Positions 45,087-54,322 of a stretch of DNA of 64,000 nt are shown piece by piece. Source of the stretch: an uncultured Dehalococcoidia bacterium (GTDB lineage: Bacteria; Chloroflexota; Dehalococcoidia; Lucifugimonadales; Lucifugimonadaceae). Below the pieces are notes generated by a model. That model worked only from the letters and a program-made list of their open reading frames with translations, was not told where the DNA came from and searched no databases. The DNA lies in NCBI GenBank assembly GCA_958295935.1, contig OY282385.1:2397545-2461544 (forward strand). Direction: 5' to 3'. The position numbers were made by a program, and so were the translations under genes. Within the stretch, counting starts at the first letter, position 1. The number at the start of each line of letters is the position of its first letter.

Positions 45087-46142
45087 TTATGTCGGGACGG
45101 TCGCGGCGGGAGTGGGTACGGGGGCGCTGTATGCGAAGACGCTGGCGACGTCCCTGTCCTGGAGTTCGGGGGTGTCGCTGTATAGGAGGCAGCTTGCGGT
45201 GCGGTGCTCGTCGACGGCGTAGAGGGGCGGGGGTGTGTCCAAGCAGTTTTCCATGACCATTGGGCACCTGTCGGCGAATTTACATCCTGTTGCGCTTGCT
45301 GTTTCTTCGCCGATGCGTAGTGCGGAGTCGTCTTCTCCCCAGCGCCGGTCTGGGTCTGGCTGTGGAATGGACTCTATGAGTAGCCGCGTATATGGGTGTT
45401 TTGGGTCTCGAATAACTCTTTCTACGGAGCCAGCTTCGGCGACGGATCCCTTGTACATGATGATGATGTTGTCGCTGATCTGGTATGCGGTGGTGAGGTC
45501 GTGTGTGATGTATACGACTGCTATGCCTAGTTCGCGGGTGAGTCTGCTGAGGCTGTCCAGGATGGTGGCTCGGAGCGATGCGTCGACCATGGAGACGGGT
45601 TCGTCTGCCAGTATGATTCTGGGTTTGAGGAGGAGGGCGCGTGCGACCATGACCCTTTGCCGCTGTCCTCCGCTGAGTTGGTGGGGGAACCTACCTAGGG
45701 TTTCCTGTGGTCGGAGTCCGACCATTTGCAGGGCTTCCTCTATCATTTCTCGTCGCTGCGACCGGGGGGTTGGGCCCATGAAGTTTCCGATGGGGGAGTT
45801 GAGCACGTGGTCGATCTTGTAGAAGGGGTTATAGGACTCGAATGGGTCTTGAAAGATGGGCTGGACCTCTCGCCTGAACTCTCTCTGTTCTCGGCGTCCC
45901 ATGCCTGCGACGTCTTTGCCTTTGTAGAACACCTGCCCTGAGGTTGGTTTGGCGACTCCGAGCAGGAGCCTGGCCATGGTGGTTTTTCCGCTTCCGCTTT
46001 CTCCGGCGATTGTGGTGATGGATGGTCTGTCGGGCTGTATGGTGAAGGAGACGTCGTCTACGGCGACTGTTTGGGGAGCTTTTCTGAGGAATCCGCCTCC
46101 GAATATCTTGGTTACGTTCCTTAGTTCAAGTAGCGGGGTCAA
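45087..46142 (-). CDS. oppF: Oligopeptide ABC transporter ATP-binding protein (OppF/DppF-like)
   Basis: About 351 residues. The best start is TTG 46142 (then TPLLELRNVTKIFGG), overlapping the oppD stop as TTGA and preceded by GGGGGAAG. An upstream ATG at 46229 would overlap oppD by 90 bases and adds an unlikely basic segment. Walker A GESGSGKTT, signature LSGGQRQRVMVARALLL, Walker B IILADEPVSMVDAS and the C-terminal oligopeptide-transporter extension with CKFADRCPMVMENC are present; this last cysteine set resembles the 4Fe-4S region of some DppD/OppF proteins. It forms the ATPase pair with OppD. Confidence 0.93.
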   Translation of the reverse strand: MTPLLELRNVTKIFGGGFLRKAPQTVAVDDVSFTIQPDRPSITTIAGESGSGKTTMARLLLGVAKPTSGQVFYKGKDVAGMGRREQREFRREVQPIFQDPFESYNPFYKIDHVLNSPIGNFMGPTPRSQRREMIEEALQMVGLRPQETLGRFPHQLSGGQRQRVMVARALLLKPRIILADEPVSMVDASLRATILDSLSRLTRELGIAVVYITHDLTTAYQISDNIIIMYKGSVAEAGSVERVIRDPKHPYTRLLIESIPQPDPDRRWGEDDSALRIGEETASATGCKFADRCPMVMENCLDTPPPLYAVDEHRTASCLLYSDTPELQDRDVASVFAYSAPVPTPAATVPT

Positions 46143-47170
46143 TTGTCTTCCCCCTTTTGTTCGAAGAGGTGGCATGCTGCGGAGCGTCCTTGCATGACCT
46201 CCAGGAGTTGTGGGGTTACGGCGCTGCATTTGTCGAATACGTCGGGGCAGCGCGGGTTGAATGAGCAGCCTTGAGGTAGGTCAAGGAGTGTGGGTGGGAG
46301 CCCTGGTATGGCTATGAATTCTCCTTTTCCTGCGAGTGAGGGCAGGCTCTTGATGAGTAGTCTGGTGTATGGGTGGAGGGGGTTTTGGAAGATTTGTCTT
46401 GCGGGTGCGATTTCGACGAGCCTTCCTGCGTACATGACTCCGATGGTATCTGCGAATTGTGCGACGAGTCCCATGTCGTGTCCGACGAGCACGGTGGATG
46501 CGTCGAGTCCTTCCTGCAGTTGGCCGAGGGTTTGCATGATCTGTCGTTGCACTACTACGTCGAGTGCGCTGGTGGGTTCGTCTGCGAGTATGACTTTTGG
46601 GCTCAGTGAGGTGGCGATGGCCATGGCGACGCGCTGCTTCATGCCTCCGCTGAGTTCGTGGGGGAACATGCGTGATACGGAGGTGGACAGTCCGACGCGG
46701 CGTAGGAGCTCGTGGACACGGGGTCTTAGTTCGGGTTTGGCGGCGCGTCCGGTTTCGGAGTGGTCGACCATGCCGTCTATGATCTGATCTTCAACCCTCA
46801 TGACCGGGTTCAGAGAGTTCATGGCTCCTTGGGGCACGAGTGCAATTTCGGATAGTCGTACTCGTCGGATCTGTTCTGCGGTGAGTGGTAGGAGGTCCTT
46901 TCCGTCGAGAATGACTCTTCCTCCGGCGACTCGTCCGGGGGATCGGGTCATTCTCATTAGGGCAGTTGCGAGTGTGCTCTTGCCACTGCCGGATTCGCCT
47001 ACGATGGCCAGCCGCTCGCCTCGCGTGAGTGTGAAGCTGACGCCGTCGACGGCTTTCAGCGGGCCGCTTGGGGTGTCGTAGTAGACCTTGAGGTCCTCTA
47101 CGGACAGGACGACTTCGTTGTTTGCCTCGGCCGTGTGGGCAGGCGGCGATTTGGTGACTGGATCGGCCAA
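46139..47170 (-). CDS. oppD: Oligopeptide ABC transporter ATP-binding protein (OppD/DppD-like)
   Basis: A 343-residue ATPase: Walker A GESGSGKST, Q-loop ALVPQGAMNSLNPV, signature LSGGMKQRVAMAIATS, Walker [15 protein letters not shown] in LVGHDMGLVAQFADTIGVMYAG. The C-terminal extension with GCSFNPRCPDVFDKC is characteristic of OppD. It shares four bases with oppF downstream and follows oppC after 104 bases. Confidence 0.94.
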   Translation of the reverse strand: MADPVTKSPPAHTAEANNEVVLSVEDLKVYYDTPSGPLKAVDGVSFTLTRGERLAIVGESGSGKSTLATALMRMTRSPGRVAGGRVILDGKDLLPLTAEQIRRVRLSEIALVPQGAMNSLNPVMRVEDQIIDGMVDHSETGRAAKPELRPRVHELLRRVGLSTSVSRMFPHELSGGMKQRVAMAIATSLSPKVILADEPTSALDVVVQRQIMQTLGQLQEGLDASTVLVGHDMGLVAQFADTIGVMYAGRLVEIAPARQIFQNPLHPYTRLLIKSLPSLAGKGEFIAIPGLPPTLLDLPQGCSFNPRCPDVFDKCSAVTPQLLEVMQGRSAACHLFEQKGEDN

Positions 47171-47274
47171 ATTTCGTGTTTGCCTTTGCTTTGGTTGCCA
47201 GTTGGAGCAGCTGGCGGTTTCCGGTTTCCGGGAATGGGTGAGCGAGGAGGTTTGGGGACTCGCGTGGGCTGGTT

Positions 47275-48123
47275 CTAGGTGATTTTTCGGAGTCTTGGGT
47301 TTGCGATTCGGTCAAGTCCTGCGGACATGAGGAAGAGTCCTATGAATAGTAGGACGATTACGATGATGGGCGGGGCCCACCACCACCAGAGTCCCCTGAC
47401 GACGGAGCTGTGGTATAGGGACCAGTAGATGGTCATTCCGAGGGTGTTTTCGTTCTGCGGGCCGAGGCCGAGGGCTTCGATGCCTATGGATCCGAGGATG
47501 GCCTGTGCGACGGCGCCTACGAAGGATACGGCGATGTATGGGAGCAGGTTGGGTATGAGTTCGATGAAGATGATCTGGAAGCCGTTGGCTCCGGAGGCTC
47601 GCGCTACGTCTACATATGCGCGTTCGCGCATCGATAAGACTTGGGATCTGATGATCCGCGTCGGTCCCATCCAGGTTAGACCTGCTAGCAACAGGGCTTC
47701 CATATTCACGGTGAGTGCGCTGGTGAGCGTAGATGCGACGACGACGAGCAGTAGCAGAACGGGTACTGTGAGCAGGGTGTCGGCGGAGCCTCTGATGATG
47801 AGGTCTGGGAGGCCGCTGTAGAATCCGCTGACGAATCCGAGTATGACTCCTATGGCTAGTCCTAGTCCGCCTGCGATGACTCCGACCCTTAGGGTGAGCG
47901 GCATGCCGGTGATGATGGTTGGCAGTATCTGGCGTCCGACGGTATCGGTGCCTAGCAGGAATTCCCTTCCGGGGCCCTGGTCGGGCATGGCGTATCCGAT
48001 CTTGGTGCCCTGTTCGTCGATGAGATATGGGCCTATGAGGCTTATGAGCAGGAGGATGATGACGATGACGAGACCGGCGGTTAGCAGCCTGTTCTGACCC
48101 GTCCAGCGTATAGCGGAGTTCAT
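47275..48123 (-). CDS. oppC: Oligopeptide ABC transporter permease (OppC/DppC-like)
   Basis: A 282-residue permease with six hydrophobic segments. The first is LLTAGLVIVIILLLISLIG, with the OppC N-terminal domain continuing to FLLGTDTVGRQILPTI. The EAA loop is ERAYVDVARASGANGFQ. It starts with an ATGA overlap with oppB. It forms the transmembrane channel with OppB. Confidence 0.94.
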   Translation of the reverse strand: MNSAIRWTGQNRLLTAGLVIVIILLLISLIGPYLIDEQGTKIGYAMPDQGPGREFLLGTDTVGRQILPTIITGMPLTLRVGVIAGGLGLAIGVILGFVSGFYSGLPDLIIRGSADTLLTVPVLLLLVVVASTLTSALTVNMEALLLAGLTWMGPTRIIRSQVLSMRERAYVDVARASGANGFQIIFIELIPNLLPYIAVSFVGAVAQAILGSIGIEALGLGPQNENTLGMTIYWSLYHSSVVRGLWWWWAPPIIVIVLLFIGLFLMSAGLDRIANPRLRKIT

Positions 48124-49157
48124 GCCTGTTGATACCTGATGCGGGGGTCTAGGATGGGGTTCAGGAGGTCGATGATGAGGGTTGCGAGGCCGACGGAGAG
48201 AACGATGATGAACACGATGCCGTTGATGACGAAGAAGTCGAGGTTTCGGATTGCGCTAAAGAGGAGAGTTCCGATGCCCGGGTAGCTGAAGACGACCTCT
48301 ACGAGTACGCCTTGCGTGATGATGAGTCCGAGGGTGAGGGCGAGGTTGGTTGCCTGTGGGAGTATGGCGTTGCGCACGGCGTATCTCAGGAACAGTCTCG
48401 TTCCCTTTAGGCCCTTGGCCTCTGCGAGCTGCATGTAGTCTTCTTCCTGTACGGTGACCATCATGCCTCTCATGTGGAGTCCCCAGAAGCCGATCTGTGC
48501 GAGGACGATGGAAAGGGCCGGCAGTATGGCGTGGTGGCCTGCCTGGCGTATGAAGTTCCAGCTTACGTCGGGAATTGTGCCGTAGTCGTATCCTCCGCTT
48601 AAGGGGAAGAATTGCCAAGTGAATGCCAGTATGAAGATCAGGCCTATGCCGAGTAGGTAGTAGGGAATGGCGGAGAGTGCGAGTATGGGCGGGCCGATGA
48701 CTTTGAGCATTGTGGAGTCTCTGCGCCAGACCATCAACGCTCCAAGCATCGAGCCCAGTATGAATGAGAATATCGTTGCTAGGCCGATGACCATTACGGT
48801 CCAGGGCAGCGCCTGCAGAATCATTCGCAGTACGCTGGCCGGGAAGTTGACTATGGAGAATCCCAGGTCAAATCGTGCGATGTCGCCCATGTAGCGCACG
48901 TACTGTTTCCACAGGGGCTGGTCGAGTCCGAATTTTCTTTCCCAAGTCTTTACGGTTTCTTCGAAGAGGCTTTTCTCTTCACCGCTGGCCCTTGTGGCTG
49001 TGACTCCCGATGCGACTCCAAAGGCCTGTAGCCTGGCGAGCCTCTGCCGGACAGGGTTTACGTTCGCCGTATGGGGTAGGAGAAAGTTGAGGCTGGCAGC
49101 CAGCCATACGATAAGGAAGAAGACGGCGATCCGTCTTGCTACGTAGCCCGATGACAT
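48120..49157 (-). CDS. oppB: Oligopeptide ABC transporter permease (OppB/DppB-like)
   Basis: A 345-residue permease. An N-terminal membrane segment is followed by a periplasmic stretch (KFGLDQPLWKQYVRYMGDIARFDLG, partly typical) and then the conserved domain with EEDYMQLAEAKGLKGTRLFLRYAVRNAILP. VVFSYPGIGTLLFSAI lies near the end. It is the first gene of oppBCDF on the minus strand, divergent from the binding-protein gene at 49600. Confidence 0.94.
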   Translation of the reverse strand: MSSGYVARRIAVFFLIVWLAASLNFLLPHTANVNPVRQRLARLQAFGVASGVTATRASGEEKSLFEETVKTWERKFGLDQPLWKQYVRYMGDIARFDLGFSIVNFPASVLRMILQALPWTVMVIGLATIFSFILGSMLGALMVWRRDSTMLKVIGPPILALSAIPYYLLGIGLIFILAFTWQFFPLSGGYDYGTIPDVSWNFIRQAGHHAILPALSIVLAQIGFWGLHMRGMMVTVQEEDYMQLAEAKGLKGTRLFLRYAVRNAILPQATNLALTLGLIITQGVLVEVVFSYPGIGTLLFSAIRNLDFFVINGIVFIIVLSVGLATLIIDLLNPILDPRIRYQQA

Positions 49158-49599
49158 GTGCGTTTGCTTACCTTGGCATTCGGGGGGATTCTGGTGGGTT
49201 GGTCAGGCAGGGCGCAAGTTTACTTTCAGCGTTGCGAGCGGTCAAATTGTAGTGAGTCGACAGGTTTCGCGGGGCGTGCTGCGGCGCTGGAGCCGTGGGC
49301 AACACGCGGTACGGCGGCGTCTCAAGGGGAATGACGCCTCTTCCGGTTTTCGCTGCGGAGTTGCCTCGGGCAGGTCCTGGTTGGAGTGATGGGATGGTGG
49401 GGGCAGGGTTTGTCGATAGTGTGCGTATGGGGTTCTGCGGGGCTGGTTGACAATTTCGCAGGGCGCCAAATAGACTTCCACGTTGCCTAGCGCGTGCCCG
49501 CGTGTTCTATTTTTCATTTCGGGCATTTACGGGGCGGGCGCAAACGCTAATGGCTGTAACCCATTCCATCACCGTATTCATAAGACGGGGGGGAGAAAT
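49158..49599. promoter_or_regulatory. Divergent control region between oppBCDF and the peptide-binding protein gene
   Basis: A 440-base non-coding stretch. On the plus strand TTGACA (49447-49452) and TAGACT (49471-49476) are 18 bases apart, a good sigma-70 candidate for the binding-protein gene, leaving a leader of about 115 bases. The binding protein has GGGGGGGAGAAAT before its ATG. No promoter was chosen for the minus strand. Confidence 0.4.
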
Positions 49600-51549
49600 A
49601 TGACGATTCCGAAACGAAGTCAGTGGGGCCTTGTCCTGCCGATCCTTGCGGTCTTGCTTTTGGCATTGGCGGCATGTAACAGGGGAGCTGATCCCACTGC
49701 GACGCCTCAGCCTACTGCGATGCCCCAAGCGACTGCGGAGCCTCAGGCTACTGCGATGCCTGCGACTGCAATGCCTCAGGCGACGGCTACTGCGATGCCT
49801 GCGACTGCAATGCCTCAGGCGACGGTGGCTGCGATAGACAGGGACGTACCTCGCAACAAGACCTTCATCATGGTCATTGGCGAGGCTGGATCCGGCGGCA
49901 GGAACCCGGGTTACGAGAATTTCAGCATGTTCCTTGGCTGGCCCACTTGGCACACCGGGGCGCACGTTTTGATGAACGATCCGGCGATCATGTTCAACGT
50001 TCTCACCGGCGAGTGGGAGAACTGGACTATTGAGGGCTGGGAGTACAACTCGACCTTCGACGAGGTTACTGTCAACCTCAAGGATCACGTTTACTGGAGC
50101 GATGGCAAGCAGTTGAACGCGGACGACTGGGTTTTCATGTTCAACTATCTTCGCGACGCTGCGGGTAAGGTTGGCGAGTTGGCTGCGATTGACGTATTGG
50201 AGCCGGGCGGGGCCTCGAAGGTGGACGACTTCACGGTGAAGTTCCAGCTTTCTGAGCCGAACCCGATCTGGTGGAACACGACGATCAGCAGCAACCACGG
50301 CGTAACGGAGCAGATGCTTCGGGAGGACGTTTGGGGCGACAAGGACATCACGGAGTTCAGCAACTACGATCCTGCGAAGGGTTGGCCTCTGGGAACCGGG
50401 CCGTTCAGTCTGACGTCGACTTCTCCGGAGCAAACTATCTGGGACCGCCGGGATAGCTGGTGGGCCTCGGACGTTGGCTTCAAGAACATGCCTGAGATCG
50501 AGCGGGTGGTGATGCTGCCTGGTCGAGAGGAGAGCGAGCAGCTTCTGATGCTGGTGCGGAATGAGATCGACGCTTCGGGTCAGGTCTCGGTGGCATCGGT
50601 GAAGAGCGCGATCCAGCAGAACCCTGATGTGTTGACGTTTACGGGCAGAGACGGCGCGTTGGGTTACATCGACTGGTGCCCGCACGTGCTTGGTTTCAAC
50701 GCCAGCGAGCCTCCGTTCGACGACAAGGAAATCCGGTTTGCGGTGAACTGGGCCCTCGACCGGCAGCGGCTCATAAACGTGGCGGAGTCTGGCGCGGGCC
50801 TTCCCGCCCTGCACCCGTTCGTGCCGAAGGGCCAGGGTCGCGGGGGTTACTCGGAGACGGGTTGGTCGAAGCCGTTCCTGGACATCATGGACCCGATCGT
50901 GGAGCGGTTGGGCATCGACGCGCAGGGTCACCCGGACAGGTTGGAAGAGATCATGACCCGGAAGGGATACACGATGAACTCTGACGACCTTTGGGAGAAG
51001 GACGGTGAGACTATCCCGTTCAACTTCTACATACCGGAGTTCTGGAAGCACTATGGTCCGCCGTTGGCGGAGATGCTTCGCGAGGGTGGCTTCGACGCCA
51101 CATTCGACACGTCGCCTGGCAAGACCGAGCTTCACAGCGCGGGTGAGATTCCGTACTTCGGCTGCCGCGGTCCTAGCGGTGTGCAAGGTATGGACCCGTG
51201 GTTCATGATGGACATCTACCACACTCGGCACAACGTGCCGACCGGGGACCCGGGTGGGGGCTGGATGCCTGACCGTTGGTCGAATGCTCGATTCGACGAG
51301 ATCGTGGACGAGATCAAGACGCTTGAGGCTGACTCTCCGCGGACGCTTGAGCTGTTCAAGGAAGGTATGGAGATCTGGATGGAAGAGATGCCGCAGGTCT
51401 ACGTTGCGCAGCTTCACGTCCGGAACCCGAAGAGCCAGAAGTACTGGACGGGCTGGCCGACTCTTGACGACCCTTACGGGGTGGACTTGCCTGTTCAGCA
51501 AGAGTTCCTGAAGGTGATCATCAACCTGAAGGCTACCAACGCTCAGTAG
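49600..51549 (+). CDS. oppA: Peptide ABC transporter substrate-binding lipoprotein (OppA/DppA-like)
   Basis: A 649-residue family-5 solute-binding protein starting MTIPKRSQWG at ATG 49600; an upstream start at 49483 adds a non-signal-like segment. The signal LAVLLLALAAC ends at lipobox Cys26. Then comes a low-complexity spacer of Ala, Thr, Met, Pro and Gln (about 30-78) containing a perfect 13-residue duplication, and the binding domain with NLKDHVYWSDGKQLNADDWVF, IRFAVNWALDRQRLI-like and the closing YVAQLHVRNPK. It is likely the partner of the divergent oppBCDF. It is somewhat longer than typical OppA (about 550). A strong terminator follows. Confidence 0.9.
   Translation: MTIPKRSQWGLVLPILAVLLLALAACNRGADPTATPQPTAMPQATAEPQATAMPATAMPQATATAMPATAMPQATVAAIDRDVPRNKTFIMVIGEAGSGGRNPGYENFSMFLGWPTWHTGAHVLMNDPAIMFNVLTGEWENWTIEGWEYNSTFDEVTVNLKDHVYWSDGKQLNADDWVFMFNYLRDAAGKVGELAAIDVLEPGGASKVDDFTVKFQLSEPNPIWWNTTISSNHGVTEQMLREDVWGDKDITEFSNYDPAKGWPLGTGPFSLTSTSPEQTIWDRRDSWWASDVGFKNMPEIERVVMLPGREESEQLLMLVRNEIDASGQVSVASVKSAIQQNPDVLTFTGRDGALGYIDWCPHVLGFNASEPPFDDKEIRFAVNWALDRQRLINVAESGAGLPALHPFVPKGQGRGGYSETGWSKPFLDIMDPIVERLGIDAQGHPDRLEEIMTRKGYTMNSDDLWEKDGETIPFNFYIPEFWKHYGPPLAEMLREGGFDATFDTSPGKTELHSAGEIPYFGCRGPSGVQGMDPWFMMDIYHTRHNVPTGDPGGGWMPDRWSNARFDEIVDEIKTLEADSPRTLELFKEGMEIWMEEMPQVYVAQLHVRNPKSQKYWTGWPTLDDPYGVDLPVQQEFLKVIINLKATNAQ
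49747..49824 (+). repeat. Perfect 39-bp tandem duplication in the lipoprotein spacer
   Basis: Two identical head-to-tail 39-base units (49747-49785 and 49786-49824) encode 13 residues each in the Thr/Ala/Met/Pro-rich linker after the lipid anchor. Being in frame and identical, the array may vary in copy number between strains. Confidence 0.92.
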
Positions 51550-51571
51550 TTAGCCTGAGTCTGATGGCATT

Positions 51572-51610
51572 AGGGGCGCCGCGCGTATTGCGGCGCCCCT
51601 TTTCGTTTTC
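51572..51610 (+). terminator. Intrinsic terminator after the peptide-binding protein gene
   Basis: A perfect 11-bp stem (51572-51582 with 51590-51600; arm AGGGGCGCCGC), a 7-base loop, then TTTCGTTTTC. It lies 22 bases after the stop codon. Confidence 0.88.
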
Positions 51611-51713
51611 AGGGTTCCAGGCTGGCGCTTGCATTGTGGCATTTGTTCTGTGCGCCTAGAATGACGTTCTCCGGGCGCGCTGCTCCCGGTCGGGATGCTG
51701 AAGCGAGCGAGAG

Positions 51714-52235
51714 ATGCACCACGATTTGGCCCTTGTGGATTCACTGACGCCTGAGGCGATCGGCGAGCCTGGTCGTCGGACCTTTCGTATCATCGCTACG
51801 AGCGGTCGCGGCAAGGCGGTGGTGTGGATGGAGAAGGAGCAGTTGTTCCAGATCGGTGTTTCGGTGAAGCAGGTGATTTCGACTCGGAAAGCGACGCCAT
51901 TTCCCGAGGCGTTCGCGGCGGATTCTCCGCCTGAGCCGATCCCCATCGAGTCTGAGTTCAAGAGCGGGGAGATGTCTCTGAAGCACGATGCGTCGTCTGA
52001 TGTTTTTACGCTGTCTGCCCAGAAGATGGAGACGGAGGACGAGGATGACGGGGGTGGGTCTGAGTCGGTCCAGTTCAGTTTCACGCGTCGGTTTGCAGAG
52101 GAGATGGCTGAGCGTGCGTTGGAGATAGTGGCGGCCGGTCGTAAACCCTGCCTGCTGTGCGGCGGTCCGGTGGATCCTAGGGGTCATTTCTGCGTGAAGG
52201 TGAACGGGCATCGCGCGGGCCTGAGTGAGACGTGA
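51714..52235 (+). CDS. DUF3090 family protein
   Basis: A 173-residue protein with the DUF3090 pattern: an N-terminal RTFRIIATSGRGKAVVWMEKEQL, a FSFTRRFAEEMAERALEIVAAGR helix, and the C-terminal zinc-ribbon-like CLLCGGPVDPRGHFCVKVNGH. The function of this family is unknown. In Actinobacteria it is regularly found beside SCO1664-type proteins, and the same pair occurs here, with the partner starting 122 bases downstream. A central acidic stretch (METEDEDDGG) is unusual. Confidence 0.85.
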   Translation: MHHDLALVDSLTPEAIGEPGRRTFRIIATSGRGKAVVWMEKEQLFQIGVSVKQVISTRKATPFPEAFAADSPPEPIPIESEFKSGEMSLKHDASSDVFTLSAQKMETEDEDDGGGSESVQFSFTRRFAEEMAERALEIVAAGRKPCLLCGGPVDPRGHFCVKVNGHRAGLSET

Positions 52236-52357
52236 GCGTGGTAGTGGGCCCAAGCCCCGTCAGGCGACGCGTGTCAGGCGCCTTCCATAACGTTGTATGG
52301 GCTTTTCTATTTCTGGCAAAGATGCGTTGAAGACGTGCGAGATGCGCTTTCACGGCA

Positions 52358-53107
52358 TTGGATGAGCGCGCGACCGACCTGATTCTTGCCCGGCTGCGGG
52401 AATGGCCGATTACGGCTATGGGTCTTCATCCTGGTGGATCGAACTACGTATTCGTGGTCCGTTTGGAGAGGGAATTGGGCAGCGCCGATTCGGGCGACGC
52501 CGGGGATCAGCTTCTTGCCATCTACAAGCCGGCTTCGGGGGAGCGTCCTTTACGGGATTTTCCTTACGGTACTCTGCATCTGCGGGAGCGTGCGGCGTTC
52601 CTGCTAAGCAGGCAGCTTGGCTGGCCGCTGGCGCCTCCTACCGTGGTGCGCGACGGTCCTCACGGTGAGGGCAGCGTGCAGTTGTTCGTGGATGCGGATC
52701 CTCGGCAGAACTTCTTTACGATGCGGGATGAGATGCTGGAGTCTTTTGCGCCTGTGGCGATGTTCGACGTACTGATTCAGAACGCGGACAGGAAGGGCGG
52801 GTCTTGCCTACTGGGCAAGGATGGCCGTTTGTGGGCTATCGACCATGGCTTGACTTTCAATCCACGTGCGCGTGCGCGGACTGTGATGCTGGAGTTCTGC
52901 GGCAGGGCTTATCCTCGTGAGGAGCTGGCGTGCGTGGCGGAGTTGTATGAGGCGTTGAGCGGCGACGGGGGGATAGCGTGTCAACTGCGGGAGATCCTCG
53001 ACGACGCGGAGGTTGACGCGCTGATAGAGCGTGCGGGTCGGATGATTTCCGATGGGGCCTATCCGCTGTTGGACCCGAGCATAAACGTCCCTTGGCCGTT
53101 CATCTGA
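52358..53107 (+). CDS. SCO1664-type conserved protein (kinase-like fold suspected)
   Basis: A 249-residue protein matching the SCO1664 family: LLAIYKPASGERPLRDFPYGTLHLRERAAFLLSRQLGWPL, QLFVDADPRQNFFTM, MFDVLIQNADRKGGSCLL and LWAIDHGLTF (each partly quoted). The NADRKxG and IDHGLTF motifs resemble the catalytic and metal loops of PI3/4-kinase or HipA-like folds, so an ATP-dependent phosphotransfer is possible but unproven. It starts at TTG 52358. Its last eight bases overlap the convergent phosphatase gene. Confidence 0.82.
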   Translation: MDERATDLILARLREWPITAMGLHPGGSNYVFVVRLERELGSADSGDAGDQLLAIYKPASGERPLRDFPYGTLHLRERAAFLLSRQLGWPLAPPTVVRDGPHGEGSVQLFVDADPRQNFFTMRDEMLESFAPVAMFDVLIQNADRKGGSCLLGKDGRLWAIDHGLTFNPRARARTVMLEFCGRAYPREELACVAELYEALSGDGGIACQLREILDDAEVDALIERAGRMISDGAYPLLDPSINVPWPFI

Positions 53108-54086
53108 TCCGTTTGGAGTTTCTGAGTCGTCGTATGACGTTGTGCAGGAGGGATGGCTTTCTTGGTTTGAGGTTGTTGGCGATGAATTGGGCTGTTTTGG
53201 GATCGGCACAGATGATGGTGCGGCGCCATGCTCTTATTCGTCGTGACGTTTCGGAATCGAGGGAGTACGGGTCTCCCCATCGGTCGAACGGGTTCCATTC
53301 GCCTGTATCGGAGAGTGCGAGGATCTTTCCGCCTGCCTCTGCTACGAGCAGTGATCCTGCTGCGAAGTCCCATACCCATGCCGGGCCTGTAACGGAGTAT
53401 TCCATGATGCCTGCGGCGACCATGCACATGTCGAATGCGGCGCTGCCGTATACGCGGGGCTCTCCGTATGCTCTTCGGAATCCCTTTCCGATGCGGTACC
53501 TGAATGGAAGGTCCAAGGGCACTCCGGATAGCCTGCCGGGTGCGGGTTCTCCGTTTGTCGCCGGTTGCCTTACGGCAAGTCTTTCCTTGTCTCTCCAAGC
53601 GCCTCCGCCCAGTCTTCCGTGGAAGATCGTGTACCCTCCCATCCTGGGCCAGGGCATCCATACAGCGGCGGCGACCGGCCTGCCCCAGTGGAGGGCTGCC
53701 ACGGATATTGCGTGTACGGGTATGCCGTTTACGTAGTTGGTCGTGCCGTCAATGGGGTCTACGGCCCATACGAATTCCTTTGCCGGGGGTTCCTGTTGAG
53801 GCGCGTCTTCTTCACCAAGGAGCATGTGTTCGGGGAATTGTGCGGCCACCACCTCTGCGATGAGTTTCTGGCTTTCGCGGTCTACGTCGGTGACGAGTCC
53901 TTTTCCGTCCTCGTCGATCTTGGAGGACACTTGAAGGGGGCCTCCAAGCCGTTCCGCTACGAGCCCGCCGGCTGTTCTGGCGGCTTTACATGCGGTTTGG
54001 TGCAGTTCAAGGAGCAGTGTGCTTTGGAGCGTAGTTTTGTCGGTTTCGGTGGGTTGACTGACGCGATTTGACAAACTGTTCTTCAT
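53100..54086 (-). CDS. Inositol monophosphatase family protein
   Basis: A 328-residue Mg2+-dependent phosphatase. Metal ligands are E92/E93 (LLGEEDA), D110 and D113 (VDPIDGTTNYV) and the late WDFAAGSLLVAEAGG aspartate. Residues 60-69 hold the usual GLVTDVDRESQ. GSAAFDMCMVAAG is the substrate-binding segment. Relatives hydrolyse inositol phosphate, fructose bisphosphate or PAP. An N-terminal extension of about 25 residues and a basic C-terminal tail (RRLRNSKRIR) exceed the usual 260-residue core. Confidence 0.9.
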   Translation of the reverse strand: MKNSLSNRVSQPTETDKTTLQSTLLLELHQTACKAARTAGGLVAERLGGPLQVSSKIDEDGKGLVTDVDRESQKLIAEVVAAQFPEHMLLGEEDAPQQEPPAKEFVWAVDPIDGTTNYVNGIPVHAISVAALHWGRPVAAAVWMPWPRMGGYTIFHGRLGGGAWRDKERLAVRQPATNGEPAPGRLSGVPLDLPFRYRIGKGFRRAYGEPRVYGSAAFDMCMVAAGIMEYSVTGPAWVWDFAAGSLLVAEAGGKILALSDTGEWNPFDRWGDPYSLDSETSRRIRAWRRTIICADPKTAQFIANNLKPRKPSLLHNVIRRLRNSKRIR

Positions 54087-54322
54087 CCTCTTTGGCGCGG
54101 TGCGAACCTTCCCGGTGGATACTGGAACCTTCAGATGGGTCGCGGCGGGGACTTCCTTTGCGGTTCTGCGAACCTTACCGCACTACGGACGCTTGACGCT
54201 GCGGGTTAGACCTCAGGTTGTCTGGGAGTTAGAATCATTCTAGCGCGGGGAGTCCGCGCGGCGCCGTTGCGGGGCTTCCCGGTATTCCGGCACGTGTACC
54301 CTGGCGGCAGGCAGGAGCGAGT

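Noticed and set aside
49507-51501. A 664-codon open frame antisense to the peptide-binding protein gene
   Set aside because: The plus-strand gene has a lipobox and solute-binding motifs; the antisense product is low-complexity Arg/His/Val and has no credible start context.
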